From Fibrobacter sp. (GTDB taxonomy: Bacteria > Fibrobacterota > Fibrobacteria > Fibrobacterales > Fibrobacteraceae): a DNA stretch of 64,000 nt. The notes beneath the pieces were generated by a model. It searched no databases. It was not told the origin of the DNA and was given only the letters and a program-made list of their open reading frames with translations. Below, one piece after another: positions 60,113 to 64,000 of this stretch. Position numbers and translations under genes: made by a program. The stretch lies in the NCBI GenBank assembly GCA_017526585.1, contig JAFXRC010000041.1, positions 1-64,000 of the forward strand. Reading direction: 5' to 3'. Positions within the stretch are counted from its first letter, which is position 1; each line of letters starts with the position of its first letter.

Positions 60113-61801
60113 TCACTTGCCCGGAGTCGGCTCTCCAACAGTCCAGGCAGCCGATTCGTAACCCATGGTGGTAAAGTCCTTGCGCTGCAGACTGTAACCA
60201 AGACCGTCCGCCTTCTTGTAATCGACACTCCCCTTCCAGCTATCGCTATAGAGGGTTGCATCAGACCAGTCGTAATACCACTGATCCACGTTCGGCGAAG
60301 AGCTGCTCGGCAGCACGGCGTAGGGTTTCTTCACCGCGATGGTTTCTCCGCGGTTCGAAAGCTTACCCTTATAGAAACGAATCAGGACATTGTCTGCAAT
60401 TGTGAAACGCTTGCGCAGAATAGATTCGCCCAAAGCCGTAGCGAGCGATTCGGGGAACAACACCGCGAGACCACCGGCAGGCAGAACATCCGTGGAAGCA
60501 AATTCCATGTTGATACCTTCGACCTTCCAGCCACGACTACCGCTACCCTCTTCCACTTTCGTGTAAAGCGTAATGTCTTCGGCAGAGGTGTTCTTGAGTT
60601 CCAGGAATTCCACCTGGTTCGGATCTTCTTCGTTGGGGTGGTAGTGGATTTCGTTGATGACCACAGGTCCAATGTAGAGCGAAGAATTCTTTTCACCCTT
60701 GGTAGCAGAAACCATGGCACCCTGAGCCGTAGAGCCGTCGGCCAAGTCGACGACACCACTCGAAAGTTTGCTAGACGGAAGCAGCAAGCTGGATTCGTCG
60801 CCTTCCGTTGCACCGTACAGATAGTAGGCGCCACCAATCGGGCTCACGATCAGCTTCTTGTCAAAAGAGGTTTCCGCGTCAAGAACCAGGTAGCCACCGG
60901 CAGGGACAACGCCAGACGTAATCGTAAGCGTTTCTTCGCGAACCTTGGATTCAAATGTCCAGCCCGTCACATCGACCGGTTCGGCACCGGCATTGTAAAG
61001 TTCAACCCACGCCGTCGCGCCCGTTAGGGTCGGCATGATTTCATTCAGACGCACATTCGAGGTGGTAAGCCATTCGTCGTTACCGACACCGGGATTACCT
61101 TTGAGAATTTTGCTTGCGCCCCAGGAAGTAGCCTGAGCAGCGTTACCCTTCTTGTACACAAGCGTACGACCCTTGCCATTGGCAAGAGACGGCCAAGGAG
61201 GTTCCTTGCTGAAGGAGCAGCTCACGTCACCGTCACCGAGAATTTTCACGTCAATCACATCGCCTTCGTTCGAAAGCTTGGCGACTTCACCCGTGGCAGG
61301 GTCGTTGTCCCAGGGGCCAAAGAGCCTTCCGGAAAAGTCGGGGTACATTTCCTTAAACTTCGCCTGATCGTTGGTCACCACGATATATTCGCCCTTCGCC
61401 AACGGTTCATCGGGGAAGGTGAAGCTCACCGCACCATCCAGGCGCACTCCAGAAGCGAGCATGCTCTTGATGTCGGGGCCACTAGCAATAGTCACTTCGA
61501 CCCATTCCACTTCCGATGCATCAGGAGCGTTGTACATGATTTCGGAAATCGCCATCTGGGTCACCGTTTCATCGACCACTTCTTCGGCGGAAGAACCCGG
61601 AGTAGACGGATCGCCCGAGCTATTGGAAGAACCCGGAGTAGAGGCATCGCCCGAAGAGTTCGGGTCGGAACCTTCTACGGAAGAAGACAGGGTGGGATCG
61701 TCCTCTTCTGGAGCCGAAGAGGAGTCCGAAGAAGAGCAGGCCGCAAGGAAGAACAGCGCCGATGCGCCCATTCCCATTACTATTTTCTTTTTGATATCCA
61801 T
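60113..61801 (-). CDS. Lipoprotein with three lamin-tail (LTD) domains
   Basis: A 562-residue lipoprotein: lipobox LAAC (cysteine about 22) followed by a Ser/Pro/Gly/Asp-rich linker with two STPGSS repeats. Three LTD-type beta domains are recognisable by their starts: QMAISEIMYNAPDASEVEWV (about 82), VRLNEIMPTLTGATAWVELY (about 250) and VVINEIHYHPNEEDPNQVEF (about 375). LTDs are surface-exposed binding folds often found with CotH and phosphatase or nuclease domains; no enzyme motif is visible here. GAGGA lies eight bases before the ATG. It follows the VTC gene by 30 bases and is probably in one operon with it. Confidence 0.82.
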   Translation of the reverse strand: MDIKKKIVMGMGASALFFLAACSSSDSSSAPEEDDPTLSSSVEGSDPNSSGDASTPGSSNSSGDPSTPGSSAEEVVDETVTQMAISEIMYNAPDASEVEWVEVTIASGPDIKSMLASGVRLDGAVSFTFPDEPLAKGEYIVVTNDQAKFKEMYPDFSGRLFGPWDNDPATGEVAKLSNEGDVIDVKILGDGDVSCSFSKEPPWPSLANGKGRTLVYKKGNAAQATSWGASKILKGNPGVGNDEWLTTSNVRLNEIMPTLTGATAWVELYNAGAEPVDVTGWTFESKVREETLTITSGVVPAGGYLVLDAETSFDKKLIVSPIGGAYYLYGATEGDESSLLLPSSKLSSGVVDLADGSTAQGAMVSATKGEKNSSLYIGPVVINEIHYHPNEEDPNQVEFLELKNTSAEDITLYTKVEEGSGSRGWKVEGINMEFASTDVLPAGGLAVLFPESLATALGESILRKRFTIADNVLIRFYKGKLSNRGETIAVKKPYAVLPSSSSPNVDQWYYDWSDATLYSDSWKGSVDYKKADGLGYSLQRKDFTTMGYESAAWTVGEPTPGK

Positions 61802-61831
61802 AAAGGTATCCTCGTTAAACTCTTTTCTATT

Positions 61832-62662
61832 TTAATAATTTTCGCCCGAGCCGACGGCGAGCTTTGTCCAATAAGGGGTCTTAAAGCGACGCGGATTCTC
61901 GTAGACGCGCTTCCATTCTGCGGCGGCGTTGCCAAACTTGGAAAACGCAGCATGTTTCAAGTTCAAAAACTTGATCAGGTCGAACATCCAGTAAGGCACC
62001 TGGGAACACGGGCACTTGAGTTCGAGCACCGCATCACAGGCCGGCTGGAAAAATCTCGGAAGTCCCGTTGAATGCATGTAGTGCGGATCCACCGTGTAGT
62101 CAAAGCCGTTCTCTTCGCGAAAACGCATGCCGGTATCGATCGTCACGCGGGAATATTCTTCGCGAAGTCCGAACCAGGCGCGGCGCTTGTACTGCGTCAA
62201 AAGGCGCGGATGGGCGTTGTAGAGTTCCGTCTTGTACAAGAAATCCTTCACGTACATGCGGTCCTTTTCGCCCTTGCACGGCCAGTCTTCGGGTTTCATG
62301 TTCCAGACTTCGCCCGGGTTGATTCCCTTGATTGTGCCGCGGCTCTTATAGCAGATGTTTTTGATTTTGCGCTTGCATTCAAAGTGGAACGTTCCGTCTT
62401 GAGCCGGGTGTTCGCCGTAGGTGCGAATGCGCATGTTGAAGCGGTCCAGGAGCTGTTTCTTTTTCCAGCCGAGGAACGTCCAGGACGGAGAATCCAAGTA
62501 GAGGTTCGTAATCCAGTAGAATCCGCCCGGAGTAATTTTGGAGTAGTAGTCTTCTTCGCAGTACGGCGCAAGAAAGGCACCGATTCGATCGGCCCATTCC
62601 ACGGGAATGTGGTACTTGAGTTCGAACCTTTCCAGAAGGCTAAATCCGCGGGCCTCGGCCAT
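61832..62662 (-). CDS. VTC-domain (polyphosphate polymerase-like) protein
   Basis: A 276-residue protein with VTC motifs: ERFELKYHIPVEWADRIGAF (about 11-30), TNLYLDSPSWTFLG, FNMRIRTYGEH and FHFECKRKIKNICYKSRGTI, which carry the basic tunnel residues of the polyphosphate polymerase fold (TTM superfamily), and the acidic VTIDTGMRF. Related bacterial proteins often stand with CotH and DUF4956 membrane genes, and polyphosphate or triphosphate use is inferred from family only. The ATG is one base after the stop codon of the upstream gene. Confidence 0.85.
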   Translation of the reverse strand: MAEARGFSLLERFELKYHIPVEWADRIGAFLAPYCEEDYYSKITPGGFYWITNLYLDSPSWTFLGWKKKQLLDRFNMRIRTYGEHPAQDGTFHFECKRKIKNICYKSRGTIKGINPGEVWNMKPEDWPCKGEKDRMYVKDFLYKTELYNAHPRLLTQYKRRAWFGLREEYSRVTIDTGMRFREENGFDYTVDPHYMHSTGLPRFFQPACDAVLELKCPCSQVPYWMFDLIKFLNLKHAAFSKFGNAAAEWKRVYENPRRFKTPYWTKLAVGSGENY

Positions 62663-62663
62663 A

Positions 62664-64000
62664 CTACTTGAGTCCCCCTACTAGGTGGTTCTGCACGCCT
62701 TCCTTGGAAAGCTTTCCTGCATACTGGAGCAGTTCCAGGTAAAGATCGTAAATCGTCGTTTCAAGCTTTGCAGCGTTCAGTTCGCTTTCGATGGCGCTTT
62801 CGCGAGCGCGCAGCAAAAGCAGCGGATCAGAGCCCGCGTCTTTTGCAAACTGTTCAAAGATGTTGCCTTCTTTTACCTTGTCGGCGAAATCCTTCTGGAC
62901 CTTCCACTGGGCGAGGTAGCCGTTAATTTGTTCTACAAGACGGTTCACCTTCACATTCACGTCGCGAAGCTTTGCCATGTAATCGCCTTCGGCATCGAGA
63001 TCGGCGACCTGGTTGCGCAAGTCATTGTCCTTGTTGCTGTCGAAGAACGGAAGCTTGATTGCAAGTGTTGCAAAGAACTTGTCGCGGGTGCGGCGGGAAT
63101 CATTGTCGTCCACCAGCTTGGTCAGCAGGTACTTTTCATTGTAGGAGACACAAACCTGTTCGCCCAGCGGATTGGTATCGTACTCGGAGCAGCCACCCTT
63201 TTCCATGTACTCGTCGTAATAGTCGCTGTAGACGCCGGAAACCACATCCTTGTAGTCCAGGTCCTTGTACTTTTTCATCAGGGACTCGACCTTCATGGAA
63301 TATCCAATGCCGATGTGGGAAATGTAATCATGGCGGCTCGCGACATCCTGCTTGGCACGGGCCTTTTCGGAATCCATCTTGCCCTTCGCCATCGCAAGCT
63401 GCGGGTAGTCTTCGGTCACTTCGATGCCACCCGAAAGCTGGGACTCAATTTCTTCCATGGACGGAAGCCACGTCGAATCCAGCTCGACACCATCAAAATC
63501 GGGAATCCATACACGGAGCTTCCTTTCGGAATTCTGGAGCGAGTTGGAATCGCTGATGAGGGCGGCACGGATCGAAGCTTCCTTTTCAAGCGCAGACATC
63601 AGGTCCTGCGGATTGAAACTTGCAGAGCCCGCCTTCATGTGCAGGACTTCGATGCGGTCGGAATTGACCTGGTAGAGTTCCTGGTTCAGCCGCTGGATGC
63701 GCTGGCGCATCAGGTAGTGGATGCCGCGCTCGTAGCGGTCGTAGAGCAATATGCCGCGGTCTTCGGCCAACTGTGCATTGGCGTATGCCATCTGCGCTTC
63801 GTAGTGGGCACGGTCGGCAGAACCTTCGCCAAAGGGCTTCGGCGTGAGACGCAGTTCAAAGTCGTGGCTAGCAAAGCTAAAGCCGTCGAGCTTGTAGCGC
63901 AACTCAAGCTTTTCCCACAGCTTGGTGTTGCGTGACGAAGCTATGTTTGCGCGCTTCTGCGAAGCCTGGTAGCGAAGGTCTTCATCGGCAGATTTGACAA
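62664..64000 (-). CDS. TolC-like coiled-coil outer-membrane protein, N terminus outside the window
   Basis: The frame is open to the right window edge, so the gene starts beyond it; at least 445 residues are present. Long helical stretches (AHYEAQMAYANAQLAEDRGI, QLAMAKGKMDSEKARAKQDV, ARESAIESELNAAKLETTIY) and LFLTPKPF-like strands (FELRLTPKPFGEG) suggest an outer-membrane efflux (TolC-type) protein, though the family was not matched exactly. It is translationally next to the VTC gene (one-base gap), so the cluster TolC-like, VTC, LTD lipoprotein is one operon. Confidence 0.65.
   Translation of the reverse strand, partial: VKSADEDLRYQASQKRANIASSRNTKLWEKLELRYKLDGFSFASHDFELRLTPKPFGEGSADRAHYEAQMAYANAQLAEDRGILLYDRYERGIHYLMRQRIQRLNQELYQVNSDRIEVLHMKAGSASFNPQDLMSALEKEASIRAALISDSNSLQNSERKLRVWIPDFDGVELDSTWLPSMEEIESQLSGGIEVTEDYPQLAMAKGKMDSEKARAKQDVASRHDYISHIGIGYSMKVESLMKKYKDLDYKDVVSGVYSDYYDEYMEKGGCSEYDTNPLGEQVCVSYNEKYLLTKLVDDNDSRRTRDKFFATLAIKLPFFDSNKDNDLRNQVADLDAEGDYMAKLRDVNVKVNRLVEQINGYLAQWKVQKDFADKVKEGNIFEQFAKDAGSDPLLLLRARESAIESELNAAKLETTIYDLYLELLQYAGKLSKEGVQNHLVGGLK

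Overview
The window looks like a chromosome segment of a Fibrobacter-type bacterium (Fibrobacterota). The evidence is protein character: a SprA-type outer-membrane translocon (type IX secretion), secreted proteins with Ser-rich linkers and type-IX-like C-terminal sorting domains, many lipoproteins with the pattern LAAC-SSS, a family-5-like glycoside hydrolase, a GDSL/SGNH esterase and a dense set of M23, S41 and HExxH peptidases. No rRNA, tRNA, CRISPR array, insertion sequence or complete prophage was seen.

Layout. 1-1.3 kb: 5' part of a single-chain restriction-modification (R-M) enzyme on the minus strand, with a structured RNA leader and a KilA-N gene remnant behind it. 1.9-8.5 kb: secreted esterase, secreted HExxH protein, a RhuM/PLD-like protein and a LamG lipoprotein. 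8.7-18 kb: OLD-family nuclease, a ferredoxin/flavin-reductase pair, an NAD(P)-binding protein, a histidine-phosphatase lipoprotein, glycogen phosphorylase, an acyltransferase and YbaK. 18-26.4 kb: a five-gene minus-strand signalling operon (REC-REC-HD-GYP regulator, hybrid kinase, two membrane-anchored BMP-family binding proteins, hybrid kinase). 26.6-36.5 kb: GH5-like enzyme, mnmA and sprA. 36.7-46.6 kb: acyl-CoA carboxyltransferase, an AIPR-family protein, LRR protein, two S41 peptidases, M23 peptidase and FKBP isomerase. 46.7-52.4 kb: glmS, then a second single-chain R-M enzyme with the same kind of RNA leader, a repeat-rich spacer and an MNT/HEPN pair. 52.4-64 kb: scpA, YugP-type protease, a TolC/HlyD/two-permease exporter without an ATPase, and a lamin-tail/VTC/TolC-like cluster running off the window end.

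The most interesting signal is a candidate new structured RNA. Two intergenic elements about 50 kb apart (about 1340-1502 and 51180-51348, both read on the minus strand) lie in the leaders of the two R-M genes. They share an elaborate fold whose helices are kept by compensating sequence changes, G-U pairs that only make sense on the minus strand, conserved internal loops, and a competing intrinsic terminator (GC stem plus U6-U7). In each leader a further hairpin covers the Shine-Dalgarno region of the R-M gene. This reads as an attenuator-type cis-regulatory RNA for restriction-modification genes.

Other points: an 18-bp palindrome repeated in two divergent promoter regions; a short palindromic repeat family (AGAT-stem-loop-stem-ATGACA) that has entered the coding regions of the RhuM and TolC genes; a BMP-protein phosphorelay operon without transporter genes; and several stand-alone defence-type genes (OLD, AIPR, RhuM-PLD, MNT/HEPN).
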